Source of the DNA: Nitrosomonas sp. Nm166
GTDB taxonomy: Bacteria; Pseudomonadota; Gammaproteobacteria; Burkholderiales; Nitrosomonadaceae
Direction of reading: 5' to 3'
NCBI RefSeq assembly: GCF_900112825.1
Contig: NZ_FONE01000006.1
Span: 32,356-96,355 of the forward strand
DNA: 64,000 nucleotides
Part shown: positions 9,664 to 20,381 of the stretch, piece after piece
Position numbering within the stretch: the stretch's first letter is position 1
Layout of the letters: each line of letters opens with the position of its first letter
Notes under the pieces: generated by a model
Told to the model about the DNA's origin: nothing
Databases searched by the model: none
The model's input: the letters and a program-made list of their open reading frames with translations, nothing else
Program-made: the position numbers and the translations under genes

Positions 9664-11103
9664 ATGCATTCAAACATTCACCCCGTCATTCTTTCCGGTG
9701 GAAGTGGCACCCGGTTATGGCCGCTTTCTCGCGCTAATTACCCAAAACAGCTATTGCCACTGGTTAGTAAAGAAACCATGCTGCAAGCAACGCTGATGCG
9801 GGCAGCGGCTTTATTGAATGCCCAAGCCCCCATTCTTGTGTGCAATTCTGAATATCGATTTTTGACCCAAGAGCAATGTGAAGCGATCAGCATTCAACCT
9901 GAAGCAATTTACCTTGAATCGGTTGGCCGCAACACGGCGCCAGCGATTGCGCTTGCCGCATTTCATCTTGCCCAGGTCGACGAAGATGCCATTATGCTCG
10001 TACTGCCAGCCGATCATGTTCTCGAAGATCAGGCTGCTTTTGCACAAGCTGTGGAAACAGCCATAATTGCTGCTCATGAAGGCTATCTCGTCACTTTTGG
10101 AATCATGCCTGATGTACCAGAAACTGGTTATGGCTATATTAAAATAGGTGAAGCTCTTGCATTTGCCTCAGCCACTTCGCTCACTGCATATCAAGTACAA
10201 TCCTTTTCCGAAAAGCCCAGTCTGGAAACTGCTACAGCCTATCTGCAGAAGGGTGGTTATACGTGGAATAGCGGGATGTTTGTTTTTACGGCTAAGCGTT
10301 ATCTGCAGGAACTGCAACGACACCGGCCAGACATTTTTACTACTGTCGAGAAAGCCTGGCAAAAGAGAACCATGGATCTGGGTTTTGTCCGTCCTGATAA
10401 GGATGATTTTATGGCTTGCCCATCAGAATCTATCGATTATGCCATTATGCAGGTAACTGATTGTGCGGCTGTTGTACCCGTACAGTTGGGTTGGAATGAT
10501 GTGGGATCGTGGAATTCTCTTTGGCAGATTGCTCCTAAAGATGAGAATGGCAACTTTACGAGTGGAGATACGCTGGTGATGGATACTCAACGAAGTTACA
10601 TTCGTGCAGAAGATCGCCTGGTTTCCGTGATTGGTCTGGATGACGTTATTGTGGTAGAAACGGCCGATGCCGTGCTGGTGATGCACAAGAGTAAAACCCA
10701 GCAACTTAAGGCTGCAATACAGCATTTTGAGTCCAATCGCCGCAAGGAGCATCTCGATCATTTGCGCATTCATCGTCCCTGGGGCTGGTACGAGGGTATT
10801 GATAGAGGAGAGCGATTTCAGGTCAAGCGCATCATGGTGAAACCGGGGGGGAAGCTGTCATTGCAAATGCACCATCATAGAGCGGAACATTGGGTGGTAG
10901 TCAGTGGTACTGCTAAAGTGACAGTGGAAAATAAAGAAACTTTGTTCGCAGAAAATCAATCTACTTATATTCCACTGGGCAAACCTCATCGTCTGGAAAA
11001 TCCTGGAAAAATTCCTCTGCATTTAATAGAAGTGCAATCGGGAGCCTATCTTGGAGAAGACGATATTGTGAGATTCGAAGATTCTTATGGGCGCACCATT
11101 TAG
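9664..11103 (+). CDS. manC: Mannose-1-phosphate guanylyltransferase / mannose-6-phosphate isomerase
   Basis: A 479-residue bifunctional type II protein. The N-terminal nucleotidyltransferase has the pyrophosphorylase signature LSGGSGTRLWPLSRANYPKQ (residues ~10-29), and FSEKPSLETA carries the sugar-phosphate-binding EKP. The C-terminal ~110 residues form a cupin phosphomannose isomerase domain (RPWGWYEGID, then SLQMHHHRAEHWVVVSGTA). It makes GDP-mannose for exopolysaccharide or LPS sugars. It stands alone here, without other polysaccharide genes, and converges on the copper genes. Confidence 0.96.
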   Translation: MHSNIHPVILSGGSGTRLWPLSRANYPKQLLPLVSKETMLQATLMRAAALLNAQAPILVCNSEYRFLTQEQCEAISIQPEAIYLESVGRNTAPAIALAAFHLAQVDEDAIMLVLPADHVLEDQAAFAQAVETAIIAAHEGYLVTFGIMPDVPETGYGYIKIGEALAFASATSLTAYQVQSFSEKPSLETATAYLQKGGYTWNSGMFVFTAKRYLQELQRHRPDIFTTVEKAWQKRTMDLGFVRPDKDDFMACPSESIDYAIMQVTDCAAVVPVQLGWNDVGSWNSLWQIAPKDENGNFTSGDTLVMDTQRSYIRAEDRLVSVIGLDDVIVVETADAVLVMHKSKTQQLKAAIQHFESNRRKEHLDHLRIHRPWGWYEGIDRGERFQVKRIMVKPGGKLSLQMHHHRAEHWVVVSGTAKVTVENKETLFAENQSTYIPLGKPHRLENPGKIPLHLIEVQSGAYLGEDDIVRFEDSYGRTI

Positions 11104-11118
11104 CGAATCAGGACGCGC

Positions 11119-11337
11119 CTATTCATCCTCATCAACTACCTCAAAGCCTGCATCAATAATGGTCTCTTTGAGTAAATGAGTACTGATATCAGTCGGGTCA
11201 TACTGAACGATTGCTTGAGCGGCGTCGAGAGAAACTTCGGCTCGGCTTACTCCTTTCAAATTATTGAGGACGGTTTTAATGCTGTTAACGCAGCCCATGC
11301 AGGTCATGCCTTTAATCTTGATAGTGGTTGTTTGCAT
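11119..11337 (-). CDS. copZ: CopZ-like heavy-metal-binding chaperone
   Basis: A 72-residue single HMA domain, MQTTTIKIKGMTCMGCVNSI, with the metal-binding GMTCxxC (Cys13 and Cys16) and the ferredoxin-like fold pattern ending TIIDAGFEVVDEDE. It should carry Cu(I) in the cytoplasm to the adjacent copA ATPase. Its start lies 22 bp after the copA stop, so the two probably share a transcript. Confidence 0.92.
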   Translation of the reverse strand: MQTTTIKIKGMTCMGCVNSIKTVLNNLKGVSRAEVSLDAAQAIVQYDPTDISTHLLKETIIDAGFEVVDEDE

Positions 11338-11359
11338 TGTAGTTCCTTTATGAAAAGTT

Positions 11360-13753
11360 TTAATGATTGGCTTGCCAGCGCTTCAATAGTAATGAATTGC
11401 TGACGACTGATACGGAACTCATGGCCATGGCGGCTCCGGCAATCACCGGATTGAGCATGCCGATGGCAGCTAATGGAATACCTAGCGCATTATAAATAAA
11501 AGCAAAGAACAGGTTTTGGCGGATTTTCTTGAGTGTAGTACGCGACAGAGAGATCGCGTCAGCGACGCTCATCAAGTCGTTGCGTATCAAGGTGATATCG
11601 GCCGCTTCAATCGCGACATCCGAACCGGCACCAATGGCGAAACTCACATCCGCAGCTGCCAGAGCCGGCGCGTCGTTGATACCATCGCCGACCATGGCGG
11701 TAAATTTACCGCTTGCTTTCAGCTTCATCACTTCAGCGGCTTTATCTTGCGGTAAGACTTCAGCGCGATATTGCGTAATGCCTGTGTGTTTGGCGACGGC
11801 AGAGGCTGTTACGGCATTGTCACCGGTCAGCATAACTACTTCGATGCCCATCGCTTGTAAACGTTCAACGGCTTTGAAGGAGGTATCACGCACGCGGTCT
11901 GCGATGCCCAGATAACCGAGCACTTTGGGAGTATTATCTGAAGTAGATGCAATCCCGATGACGGTTTTGCCTTCTGCCTGTAAGGCGGTGATCTGTTTTT
12001 CATCAATCATGGTGCCTTGCTCGGCTAGAAATTTGGGTGAACCCAGCAGGTATTGTGTGTCATCCATGCGAGCTGTAACGCCACTACCGGTGACGGCAGA
12101 GAAACCCTGAATGGATTGGAGGGGCAGTTGCATTTTCTGCGCACTGCCCAGAATTGCTCGGGCTAGCGGATGTTCGGATCCTTGTTCCAGCGAAGCCGCC
12201 ACTTGCAGTAACTCCTGCGTACTGATGGATGCAATGGGAACAATGTCGGTAACTTCCGGTTTACCCTCAGTCAGTGTGCCAGTTTTATCGACAATGATGG
12301 TTTGAATTTTCTCGGCATGTTCCAGCGCGGCTGCATTTTTGACCAGCACGCCAGCCTGCGCGCCGCGTCCGGTGCCAACCATGATCGCGGTAGGTGTTGC
12401 CAGTCCCAAGGCGCACGGGCAGGCAATGACTAAAACGGCGACGGCATTGATGAGCGCAGCAACAAAGTCATCTGTAAGCCACCAGCTAATTCCCAGGGTC
12501 AGAATGCTGATCACCACGACAACCGGGACAAATATCCCTGATATCGTATCTGCCATGCGTTGAATGGGTGCCTTGGAGCCTTGCGCTTCTTCGACCAGAC
12601 GAATAATGGCAGCCAGTTGGGTATGTTCGCCGACACTGGTTGCGCGACACTTGAGCAGGCCTTGCTGATTCTGGGTGGCAGCGAAGACTTTTGATTCCAC
12701 CTGTTTAGTAACAGGTAAGCTTTCGCCAGTCAGCATGGATTCATTAACGCTGGAGATTCCTTCAATGACGATGCCATCGACCGGCAGATTTTCACCCGAC
12801 CGGACAATAAAAATATCATTGACTTGCAGACTGCTGACCGGTACTTCGAGGATTTCTCCGTTGCGCTCAATACGGGCCGTTTTAGGCTGTAATCTGATCA
12901 GGGCTTCGATAGCTTCAGAAGTTTTTCCTTTGGCGCGGGCTTCCATCAATTTACCCAGCAGAACCAGCGTAATGATAGCTGCACTGGCCTCAAAATAGAC
13001 ATGCTGATCCAGCCTGAATGCTGTGACCACGGCACTGAAAAAATAAGCCATGCTGGTGCCTAACGCGATGAGGACATCCATATTGGCACCACCGCCACGC
13101 AGAGAATGCCAAGCTCCAATATAGAAGCGCTGCCCTATCCAGAATTGCACGGGAGTTGCCAGTAGCCATTGCAGCCACCGGGGCAACATGTCCGCATGAT
13201 CGCCGGAAAACATGGCGCCCATCTGCAACACCAACGGTAGAGTGAGAATTGCTGAAATCCAGAATAAACGTAATTCTGCTTGATATGCTGCCATCCGGCG
13301 TGCTTTTTCTTCAGCATGGCTAAATTCGCTGATTTCGTTCGCGCCATAACCCGCATTGATCACAGCATTAATTAAGTCATCCACCGTCACGAGACCCGGC
13401 ATGAAACTAACTTTGGCTGTTTCGGTTGCGACATTCACAGTGGCTGAGACACCGGGCAATTTATTCAGCGCTTTTTCGATATGCCCAGCACAGGCTGTGC
13501 AGGTCATTTTGTGCAATTGCAATTGCACAGACCGTGGTGCAATATGAAAACCGGCTTTTTTTATAACACCGATCAGCATGTCAGTTTTGACTTGGCTTTC
13601 GTCATAATTTACATGGGCTTTCTCATTAGCGAAATTGACGGCCGCCTGAACACCGGGAAGCTTGTTCAGATTCTTTTCGATACGCGCCGCGCAGGCAGCG
13701 CAAGTCATACCTTCAATGGGTAATTCGATTTGTTTGAGGGCTGGAGCGTTCAA
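11360..13753 (-). CDS. copA: Cu(I)-exporting P1B-type ATPase
   Basis: A 797-residue protein with two N-terminal HMA domains (GMTCAAC, Cys18/Cys21; KMTCTAC, Cys84/Cys87). It also has an actuator TGES (341-344), transmembrane CPC at 444-446 ([12 protein letters not shown]), a phosphorylation site DKTGT with Asp488, and a C-terminal hinge [16 protein letters not shown]. It pumps cytoplasmic Cu(I) to the periplasm. The upstream spacer shows no convincing CueR-type dyad. It lies within a few kb of the copper-oxidase pair; whether they share regulation cannot be read from the sequence. Many antisense ORFs overlap it and are shadows. Confidence 0.97.
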   Translation of the reverse strand: MNAPALKQIELPIEGMTCAACAARIEKNLNKLPGVQAAVNFANEKAHVNYDESQVKTDMLIGVIKKAGFHIAPRSVQLQLHKMTCTACAGHIEKALNKLPGVSATVNVATETAKVSFMPGLVTVDDLINAVINAGYGANEISEFSHAEEKARRMAAYQAELRLFWISAILTLPLVLQMGAMFSGDHADMLPRWLQWLLATPVQFWIGQRFYIGAWHSLRGGGANMDVLIALGTSMAYFFSAVVTAFRLDQHVYFEASAAIITLVLLGKLMEARAKGKTSEAIEALIRLQPKTARIERNGEILEVPVSSLQVNDIFIVRSGENLPVDGIVIEGISSVNESMLTGESLPVTKQVESKVFAATQNQQGLLKCRATSVGEHTQLAAIIRLVEEAQGSKAPIQRMADTISGIFVPVVVVISILTLGISWWLTDDFVAALINAVAVLVIACPCALGLATPTAIMVGTGRGAQAGVLVKNAAALEHAEKIQTIIVDKTGTLTEGKPEVTDIVPIASISTQELLQVAASLEQGSEHPLARAILGSAQKMQLPLQSIQGFSAVTGSGVTARMDDTQYLLGSPKFLAEQGTMIDEKQITALQAEGKTVIGIASTSDNTPKVLGYLGIADRVRDTSFKAVERLQAMGIEVVMLTGDNAVTASAVAKHTGITQYRAEVLPQDKAAEVMKLKASGKFTAMVGDGINDAPALAAADVSFAIGAGSDVAIEAADITLIRNDLMSVADAISLSRTTLKKIRQNLFFAFIYNALGIPLAAIGMLNPVIAGAAMAMSSVSVVSNSLLLKRWQANH

Positions 13754-13830
13754 TGGGTAATTCCTAATTAGTGAAGGATCTGTAAGAAGTTGTACCTTAA
13801 TTGACAGGTTAAACGCCGGGTTATAGTTTT

Positions 13831-14460
13831 TTACTGACGATCAAGTACTAAGACGCCGTCAATTAGCTGAATTCTATCGCCTTGCTGAAGATTGGATGCA
13901 TCAGGAAGTGCGATGATTGCTTGACTGCCGTCACTCATGGTGATGCCGACATGATACTGATGATCCGCATGAACCATATTTCCTCCTTGAATAATAGGAA
14001 TTCTCCCTGTTGTGTTGGGATGAGTTATCACGTGCGGGCGTGGCGTTAGATGAATAACTTCCCGCGCGACCGTTCCGGCAACGACACCACCTGCGATAGC
14101 ATTTAAGCCGGGGGCTTGTCCAATTTTATTGACGAAGTCGATAATGCCGCAGTTGACGCACCCTGATATAGTCGGTTGCCTGCGTATGAGGCCAGCATCT
14201 GTGCTTCTTATACTAATACTGTTACGGGGATTGCCAATGGCGGTGCCGACACGATGAATTATTCTTGGCGGCCTGTTCAGATCAGGGGGGCTTTCCGGTA
14301 AAGGTTGGCTTGGCTGGTTTTGCAGCCTTGAAGGCTGTGAATAGCTTTGGTTTATATCTGATGATTGGGCAAATAGCGTATTAACAGCAAGTAGGCTAAA
14401 AATAATCGCAATTAAGATAGCTGGTTTCGCTGCATTACCAGCAGGGCGGCTATTTGACAT
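13831..14460 (-). CDS. Secreted glycine-zipper (SlyB/17-kDa-like) protein
   Basis: A 209-residue protein with a hydrophobic signal segment (~11-31, ending LFAQS), a proline- and asparagine-rich linker (~35-75), then CVNCG and a short glycine-zipper stretch [18 protein letters not shown] (~133-150). The C-terminal domain has [10 protein letters not shown] and [12 protein letters not shown]. Glycine-zipper proteins of this kind sit in or at the outer membrane. There is no lipobox Cys directly after the signal, so a soluble periplasmic or outer-membrane-associated product is likely. Specific role unknown. It lies alone between copA and tatC. Confidence 0.72.
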   Translation of the reverse strand: MSNSRPAGNAAKPAILIAIIFSLLAVNTLFAQSSDINQSYSQPSRLQNQPSQPLPESPPDLNRPPRIIHRVGTAIGNPRNSISIRSTDAGLIRRQPTISGCVNCGIIDFVNKIGQAPGLNAIAGGVVAGTVAREVIHLTPRPHVITHPNTTGRIPIIQGGNMVHADHQYHVGITMSDGSQAIIALPDASNLQQGDRIQLIDGVLVLDRQ

Positions 14461-14578
14461 CGTTGATCTCCCGACAAGATTGATATCAATATCATGAATC
14501 GTTTTGTTAGATTGGGAAGGATTGAGTTGGTTTCATTATAACGATTTTTGGAATACTTATGGATTACGGCGAAAATGA

Positions 14579-15373
14579 TCAATCTGCCTGCTTCGGTGTA
14601 TCTTTCTTTCCTGAAGAACCTTGCTCGGATTGCGCTGGCAGATTGAGCCGGGTTTCGTTATGGTGGTTTTTAACCATAAAAGTAGCAGCAATAATGCCTA
14701 ATTCGTAAAGAAGGCATAGAGGCACTGCCAGCATGAATTGTGAGATGACATCAGGTGGTGTAAAAATGGCTGCGATGACAAATGCGCCGACGATCACGTA
14801 GGGGCGAATTTCTTTTAGCTTTTCAACCGTAATTACCCCTGTTCTGACCAAAATGATAACAAGCACGGGTACCTCAAAAGTCACACCAAAAGCGATAAAC
14901 ATCGATAAGACAAAGCTTAGGTATTTACCGATATCAGTCATCACGGCAACACCTTCCGGTGCAAAATAAGTAATAAACTCGAATACCAACGGTAGCGCGG
15001 CAAAATAGGCGAATGCCATGCCAAAAAAGAACAAAAAACTGCTGCCGATGACTAAAGGCAGAGCCAGGCGTTTCTCATGGGAATATAGACCGGGTGCAAT
15101 GAATGCCCAGATTTGGTACAACGTGTGCGGTAATGTAATGACAAAAGCTACCATCATGGCGACTTTCATCGGTACAAAAAAAGGTGTAGCGACATCGGTG
15201 GCAATCATCTGGCCACCTTGTGGTAATTTCTCCAGCAGTGGTTGCGCCAACAGCGTATAGAGTTCGCGGGCGTAAAAAGCGCACGGAATAAAGCCGAGCA
15301 TGAGTCCACTTAACGCGCATATGATCCTGGCGCGCAGTTCTACGAGGTGTGACAGGAATGAGCCTTCAAGCAT
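14579..15373 (-). CDS. tatC: Sec-independent protein translocase TatC
   Basis: A 264-residue polytopic membrane protein starting MLEGSFLSHLVELRARI, the conserved TatC N-terminus. It has six hydrophobic segments, and FAPEGV and PFFVPMKVA lie in the expected loops. TatC recognises twin-arginine signals. I chose the ATG at 15373; a GTG three codons upstream is possible but lacks a better ribosome site. It is last in tatA-tatB-tatC. Confidence 0.96.
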   Translation of the reverse strand: MLEGSFLSHLVELRARIICALSGLMLGFIPCAFYARELYTLLAQPLLEKLPQGGQMIATDVATPFFVPMKVAMMVAFVITLPHTLYQIWAFIAPGLYSHEKRLALPLVIGSSFLFFFGMAFAYFAALPLVFEFITYFAPEGVAVMTDIGKYLSFVLSMFIAFGVTFEVPVLVIILVRTGVITVEKLKEIRPYVIVGAFVIAAIFTPPDVISQFMLAVPLCLLYELGIIAATFMVKNHHNETRLNLPAQSEQGSSGKKDTPKQAD

Positions 15374-15444
15374 GGCAATCACAAGAAGGATGATTACGTT
15401 GAACGCGGCACATCAATCGATATCCTATAAAAGTTATTAGATTG

Positions 15445-15816
15445 CTATTTCTTTTCTTTATCGAGGGTGCCGTGTGGAGTTTCGTAGCTGCCTGAAACGG
15501 GTGACTGTGATACTGAAAAATTCGTTGATGGATTCTCTTGCGCTTTGACATCAGCAACGTTTTTCAACTGATCAATGTCTTGCTGCACTGAATGCTCAAT
15601 CGACTGAACTGTTTCGTGCACAGAAGATTGCATTTTTCTCAGTTCTTCCATGCGCATTTCGTTATGTATGTCAGTTCTGATGTTATAAACAAAGCTGCGG
15701 CAGCGACCGTATAAATGCCCCAGCGTACGTGCTACAGTGGGCAACCGTTCAGGTCCGATCACAATTAATGCAACTACCGAAATGACCAGCAATTCCATAA
15801 AACTGATATCAAACAT
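15445..15816 (-). CDS. tatB: Sec-independent protein translocase TatB
   Basis: A 123-residue protein with one N-terminal membrane helix, MFDISFMELLVISVVALIVI, followed by GPERLPTVARTLGH, the TatB amphipathic-helix signature. A hydrophilic tail follows. It forms the TatBC receptor for folded, cofactor-loaded proteins. It lies between tatA and tatC. Confidence 0.95.
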   Translation of the reverse strand: MFDISFMELLVISVVALIVIGPERLPTVARTLGHLYGRCRSFVYNIRTDIHNEMRMEELRKMQSSVHETVQSIEHSVQQDIDQLKNVADVKAQENPSTNFSVSQSPVSGSYETPHGTLDKEKK

Positions 15817-15881
15817 GCTGTTTCATTAACTCAACTGTATCAATAAGTCGTATTGATTGTATTGCATAAACTGCCAAACAC

Positions 15882-16277
15882 CTAAGTTTTAGCTTGCGTT
15901 TTTTCCTTGATTTCAACATCAGCTGGCTGATTATTCACATGCGTTGTCTGGAACGCATTGCTTCCAGTTGAGTTTTTATTTATTGGTGTGGATGGGGCAG
16001 AGGGATTCGTATTCGTAGAAGCATGATGCTCTTCTTTGATGCTTTCCTTGAAGGTATTCACCGAAGTTTCTCCCTTTGACTCAATCTCTATGATTGGCTC
16101 CTTCATAGGCGTTGATTGGGATATGGTATTTTCGGTTTCTGATTCTCTCATACCTTCCTTAAAACCTTTTATGGCATTTCCCAGATCTGTGCCCAGATTA
16201 CGTAATTTTTTGGTACCAAATACCAGGACGACAATGACTAATACGATTATCCAATGCCAAATACTGAATGTACCCAT
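15882..16277 (-). CDS. tatA: Sec-independent protein translocase TatA
   Basis: A 131-residue protein with an N-terminal helix ([20 protein letters not shown]) and the amphipathic [19 protein letters not shown], diagnostic of TatA/E. The Ser/Thr/Asn-rich tail (~60-131) makes it longer than the common ~75-90 residues; the tail is usually dispensable. TatA oligomerises to form the conduit. A TTACTTCCTCC just before the start (minus strand GGAGGAAGTAA) is a strong ribosome site. Confidence 0.95.
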   Translation of the reverse strand: MGTFSIWHWIIVLVIVVLVFGTKKLRNLGTDLGNAIKGFKEGMRESETENTISQSTPMKEPIIEIESKGETSVNTFKESIKEEHHASTNTNPSAPSTPINKNSTGSNAFQTTHVNNQPADVEIKEKTQAKT

Positions 16278-16312
16278 TATTACTTCCTCCTGTTAAATGG
16301 AACAGCGCCTGC

Positions 16313-16666
16313 CTAGCCTTGATGATGAATCATGCCAGGTAGGCGCTCCCTTCCACCGATAATGTGGAAGTGCAGATGAAATACTTCTTGTCCACCTACA
16401 CGCCCCGTATTGATAATTGTGCGAAAACCATCTTCGCAACCTTGCTCTTTTGCTAGCCTGGGCGCTAATAATAGCATTTTACCCAATAAATTCTGATGAC
16501 TATCTTGAGTTCCAGCGAGTGAATCAATATGTAGCTTGGGGATCAGTAAGAAATGAACCGGTGCGGCAGGATGGATGTCGTTAAAAGCGAGAATATCTTC
16601 ATCTTCATGGATTTTATTGCAGGGAATTTCTTTTTTTACAATTTTGCAGAATATGCAGTTATTCAT
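16313..16666 (-). CDS. hinT: HIT-family nucleotide hydrolase (HinT-like)
   Basis: A 117-residue protein, MNNCIFCKIVKKEIPCNKIH, with a Cys pair near the start and the histidine triad HLHFHIIGGR near the C-terminus. HinT-type enzymes hydrolyse purine nucleoside phosphoramidates. It starts 3 bp after the hisE stop codon and precedes tatA by 35 bp, as in many betaproteobacterial his-tat operons. Confidence 0.94.
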   Translation of the reverse strand: MNNCIFCKIVKKEIPCNKIHEDEDILAFNDIHPAAPVHFLLIPKLHIDSLAGTQDSHQNLLGKMLLLAPRLAKEQGCEDGFRTIINTGRVGGQEVFHLHFHIIGGRERLPGMIHHQG

Positions 16667-16669
16667 ATG

Positions 16670-16996
16670 TCATCCTGTTGTTCGAGATGCTTTTTCTTCT
16701 ATTCCAGACATACCTTCCCGTCTTGCCAGTTCTTTCAATACATCCTCAGGAGTAAGTTCATGGTAGGCCAGTAGTACCAGACAATGAAACCATAGATCTG
16801 CGGTTTCATGGATCACTTGATCAGCATTGCCATCTTTAGATGCCATCAGCGTTTCGGCAGATTCTTCTGCAATCTTCTTGAGTATCTTGTCTTGTCCACC
16901 ATGAAATAGCTTGGCAACATATGAGCTATTTGCATCAGCCAGCTTACGTGCTTTAATGGTTTCTGCCAAACGGAGAAGAATAGTTAAGTCGGTCAT
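16670..16996 (-). CDS. hisE: Phosphoribosyl-ATP pyrophosphatase
   Basis: A 108-residue MazG-like all-helical protein with [17 protein letters not shown] and [19 protein letters not shown], the two acidic Mg-binding helices. It performs the second histidine step, PR-ATP to PR-AMP. Its ATG overlaps the hisI stop by 4 nt, implying translational coupling. Confidence 0.96.
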   Translation of the reverse strand: MTDLTILLRLAETIKARKLADANSSYVAKLFHGGQDKILKKIAEESAETLMASKDGNADQVIHETADLWFHCLVLLAYHELTPEDVLKELARREGMSGIEEKASRTTG

Positions 16997-17382
16997 TTAC
17001 TATAAATTTTTTCTGGATCCTTGATTATTGGCGCTGCAATTATCCATTCATCAGCTTCTAATTTCTGAAAAAAACAGTTATGTCTACCAGTGTGACAAGC
17101 AATACCGCCGATTTGTTCTACGATGAGGAGTAATACATCTTCATCACAGTCAAGATATATCGCTTTTATTTTTTGGATATGACCAGATTCTTCGCCTTTG
17201 TGCCATAGCCTTTTACGAGAACGTGACCAGTAAATGGCCTCACGTTTTTCCACGGTGAGCCTGAGTGCTTCTCGATTCATCCATGCAAACATGAGAACCT
17301 TACCACTCTCAGCTTCCTGAGCAATCACCGGCACCAGGCCGTCTTCCGACCAATTAATTTTGTTAAGCCAAGTATCAGGCAT
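16993..17382 (-). CDS. hisI: Phosphoribosyl-AMP cyclohydrolase
   Basis: A 129-residue protein with [37 protein letters not shown] and the metal-binding [18 protein letters not shown] carries the zinc cysteine/histidine. It opens the PR-AMP adenine ring, the third histidine step. It is a separate gene from hisE, the usual arrangement in betaproteobacteria. Confidence 0.96.
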   Translation of the reverse strand: MPDTWLNKINWSEDGLVPVIAQEAESGKVLMFAWMNREALRLTVEKREAIYWSRSRKRLWHKGEESGHIQKIKAIYLDCDEDVLLLIVEQIGGIACHTGRHNCFFQKLEADEWIIAAPIIKDPEKIYSK

Positions 17383-17422
17383 AAATGAATGCTTTTTAAA
17401 TAGGTTATTAACTATTTTAGCA

Positions 17423-18199
17423 TTATAACCGTACTTCTATACCATGTTGTGCCATATACTGTTTCGCTTGTTGTACGGTATATTCACCGTAATGGAAGAT
17501 ACTGGCTGCTAATACGGCATCAGCATGTCCTTGCAGAATACCATCAACCAGGTGATCGAGATTACCAACACCACCACTGGCAATGACAGGTATGCCAATC
17601 GCATCTGAAACAGCACGTGTTAAGGCAATATCAAAACCATTACGTGTGCCATCTCTATCCATACTGGTGAGTAAAATCTCACCGGCTCCGAGAGATTGCA
17701 TTTTTTTTGCCCATTCAATGGCATCAATGCCTGTCGCTTTACGTCCACCATGGGTAAAAACCTCCCAACGCGGTAATAAACTGTCGGGCGAAGTAACTTG
17801 TTTAGCGTCAATCGCCACAACAATGCACTGAGAGCCGTAATGATTGGATGCGTCGGCTACCAGCTGAGGATTCAAGACAGCTGACGTGTTAATGCTGACT
17901 TTATCAGCGCCGGCATTGAGTAACCGGCGAACATCTTCGACCTGACGCACACCGCCTCCAACCGTTAAAGGAATAAATACTTGCGCAGCCACATTTTCGA
18001 TGATATGCAGAATCAGATCGCGATTGTCAGAACTGGCTGTGATGTCGAGAAAAGCGAGTTCATCCGCGCCTTGCTCATCATAACGGCGAGAAATTTCTAC
18101 CGGATCACCTGCATCCCGTAGCTCAACAAAATTAACACCTTTGACAACACGTCCATTGGTTACGTCCAGACATGGGATAATACGCTTAGCGAGGCTCAT
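17423..18199 (-). CDS. hisF: Imidazole glycerol phosphate synthase cyclase subunit
   Basis: A 258-residue (beta-alpha)8 barrel, [20 protein letters not shown] (catalytic Asp near residue 12), with [10 protein letters not shown] and the second-half phosphate site [14 protein letters not shown]. It uses ammonia from HisH to form IGP and AICAR. It follows hisA by ~70 bp. Confidence 0.97.
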   Translation of the reverse strand: MSLAKRIIPCLDVTNGRVVKGVNFVELRDAGDPVEISRRYDEQGADELAFLDITASSDNRDLILHIIENVAAQVFIPLTVGGGVRQVEDVRRLLNAGADKVSINTSAVLNPQLVADASNHYGSQCIVVAIDAKQVTSPDSLLPRWEVFTHGGRKATGIDAIEWAKKMQSLGAGEILLTSMDRDGTRNGFDIALTRAVSDAIGIPVIASGGVGNLDHLVDGILQGHADAVLAASIFHYGEYTVQQAKQYMAQHGIEVRL

Positions 18200-18270
18200 C
18201 AGATTTAAAAGCCGATTGTGAGAATAGAGGAAGATTTAATGAATTGGGATTTTCGGTTATAGCACTTGGG

Positions 18271-19026
18271 TTAAGAGATACCGCTCTCTTTGCTGAGTTT
18301 GTCAGCTAATATCTGGGCTTCCTTGAAATTCAGTGAACCTTCATAGATAGCGCGTCCGGTAATAGCGCCTATGATACCTTCAGATTCAATGGTACACAGC
18401 TTATGAACATCATCAATATTGGTGATACCGCCACTGGCAATGACCGGAATGGATAACTCTTTGGCGAGCTCCACGGTGGCTGCGATATTGATACCACTGA
18501 GCATGCCATCTCTACCAATATCTGTATAAATAACTGCTTCCACACCATAGCCTTCAAATTTCCTAGCCAGATCAATCACATCATGTCCGGTTACTTTAGA
18601 CCAACCATCGACAGCGACTTTACCGTCTTTCGCATCCAGTCCAACCATAATCTGACCTGGGAAAGCATTGCAGGCATCCTGCAGGAAGCCGGGTATTTTG
18701 ATAGCAGCAGTACCAATAATAATATAGGTAATACCATCATCCAGATAACGCTCGATGGTGTCGAGATCGCGAATGCCACCACCAAGTTGAATAGGAATCT
18801 GGTCATCGATGGTCCGTACAATTTCCAGTATCGCCGTTTCATTTTTAGGTTTGCCGGCAAATGCACCATTTAAATCGACAATATGAAGTCTGCGTGCGCC
18901 TTGACTTAACCAATGTGCTGCCATCTCACCAGGTTCTTTGGAAAATACTGTCGCATCTTCCATGATTCCTTGTTTGAGTCGAACACAATGCCCATCTTTG
19001 AGATCGATTGCAGGAATAATCAGCAT
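18271..19026 (-). CDS. hisA: ProFAR isomerase
   Basis: A 251-residue barrel homologous to His[21 protein letters not shown], with [19 protein letters not shown] and [15 protein letters not shown]. The catalytic Asp pair lies near residues 8 and 130 ([12 protein letters not shown]). It isomerises ProFAR to PRFAR, which HisH-HisF then converts. Confidence 0.97.
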   Translation of the reverse strand: MLIIPAIDLKDGHCVRLKQGIMEDATVFSKEPGEMAAHWLSQGARRLHIVDLNGAFAGKPKNETAILEIVRTIDDQIPIQLGGGIRDLDTIERYLDDGITYIIIGTAAIKIPGFLQDACNAFPGQIMVGLDAKDGKVAVDGWSKVTGHDVIDLARKFEGYGVEAVIYTDIGRDGMLSGINIAATVELAKELSIPVIASGGITNIDDVHKLCTIESEGIIGAITGRAIYEGSLNFKEAQILADKLSKESGIS

Positions 19027-19068
19027 GGCTTAATCAGAGTTAGTAATTGATTAATAAGAATTAGTGTA

Positions 19069-19725
19069 CTACTTTTTGATTATGAAATGTGGTGTCCATT
19101 TGGCAAAATTACTTAGCAGGGTTAACCCTGCTAATTGGCTTTTTTCTGGGTGAAACTGTACAGCGAAAATATTATCTTTTGCAACAGCACAAGTAAATGC
19201 GAAAGGATAATTGCTATGCGCAGCGATGGATGCAGAATCGGTTGTTTCCACATAATAGCTATGTACGAAATAAAATCGCGCATCTTCTGCGATACCTTCC
19301 CATAAGGGATGTCTAATGGTTTGGTAAACCTGGTTCCAGCCCATATGGGGTACCTTGAGTTTTTGTCCATCCGCTGTTGTCATCGCTGCAGCAGGAAAAT
19401 GCACAACTTTGCCGGGCAGGATGTTTAAACCTTTGACATGCCCTTCTTCACTTTCTCCAAATAGCATCTGCAAGCCGAGGCAAATCCCAAGAAATGGTTT
19501 GCGAGCCGCTGCCTCCATCACAGCTTCACGCAGACCACGAGTTTCAAGCTCATGCATGCAATTAGGCATGGCACCTTGTCCTGGCACGACTACTCGCTTT
19601 GCTTTATGCACAACGTCTGGGTCATTGGTAACCGCGATCGAAGCAGCCGATGCGACATGTTCAAGTGCTTTATGCACGGAACGTAAATTTCCCATTCCAT
19701 AATCAACAATTGCAATATCCGTCAT
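19069..19725 (-). CDS. hisH: Imidazole glycerol phosphate synthase glutaminase subunit
   Basis: A 218-residue class I glutamine amidotransferase. MTDIAIVDYGMGNLRSVHKA opens it, the nucleophile elbow is FLGICLGLQMLFGESEEG, and the His-Glu pair is in VQFHPEKSQLAG. It supplies ammonia to HisF. Normal length. It lies between hisB and hisA. Confidence 0.97.
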   Translation of the reverse strand: MTDIAIVDYGMGNLRSVHKALEHVASAASIAVTNDPDVVHKAKRVVVPGQGAMPNCMHELETRGLREAVMEAAARKPFLGICLGLQMLFGESEEGHVKGLNILPGKVVHFPAAAMTTADGQKLKVPHMGWNQVYQTIRHPLWEGIAEDARFYFVHSYYVETTDSASIAAHSNYPFAFTCAVAKDNIFAVQFHPEKSQLAGLTLLSNFAKWTPHFIIKK

Positions 19726-19752
19726 ACGATAATGTCTATGAAATGAGGTTAC

Positions 19753-20340
19753 CTATAAAGTGCCTTTGGTGGATGGAATAATGCCGGCTGCTCCAGGATC
19801 ATGCTCAATAGCCATGCGCAATGCGCGTCCAAATGCCTTAAACACTGTTTCAGCCTGGTGATGTGCATTTTTTCCCGATAGATTATCAATGTGCAAGGTT
19901 ACAAGGGCGTGATTGATAAATCCCTGGAAAAATTCGTGAATCAGATCGACATCAAAATCACCGATACGTGCTCGTACAAATTCAACATTAAATACTAAGC
20001 CAGGACGCCCGGATAAGTCTATGACGACGCGTGATAACGCTTCATCAAGGGGGACATAGGCATGTCCGTAGCGGCGCAACCCTTTTTTATCGCCCACTGC
20101 CTTGGTAAAAGCTTGGCCAAGCGTGATACCAATATCTTCAACGGTATGGTGTGCATCGATATGCAAATCACCCTTGGCGGTAATTTCCAAATCGATCATG
20201 CCATGACGGGCAATTTGATCAAGCATGTGATCCAGAAAAGGTACGCCCGTATTGAGAACAGATTTGCCTATCCCGTCCAAATTCAGATTAATGCTGATTT
20301 GAGTTTCCAGTGTGTTTCTTGTTACCTGTGCCTGGCGCAT
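19753..20340 (-). CDS. hisB: Imidazoleglycerol-phosphate dehydratase
   Basis: A 195-residue monofunctional HisB. It contains [32 protein letters not shown] metal ligands (here [15 protein letters not shown]) and the C-terminal [17 protein letters not shown]. No phosphatase domain is fused. It dehydrates IGP to imidazole-acetol phosphate. Confidence 0.97.
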   Translation of the reverse strand: MRQAQVTRNTLETQISINLNLDGIGKSVLNTGVPFLDHMLDQIARHGMIDLEITAKGDLHIDAHHTVEDIGITLGQAFTKAVGDKKGLRRYGHAYVPLDEALSRVVIDLSGRPGLVFNVEFVRARIGDFDVDLIHEFFQGFINHALVTLHIDNLSGKNAHHQAETVFKAFGRALRMAIEHDPGAAGIIPSTKGTL

Positions 20341-20381
20341 AGAATGAAATTTCTGATTAGTGCTGGGATTTTGAGTGAATT

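Noticed and set aside
11516..13723. Many plus-strand ORFs of 60-128 codons opposite copA
   Set aside because: They mirror the codon pattern of a complete P-type ATPase, have no ribosome sites and no recognisable domains.
13754..13830. Possible CueR operator before copA
   Set aside because: No CCTTCC-type dyad with a 19-bp promoter spacer could be found.
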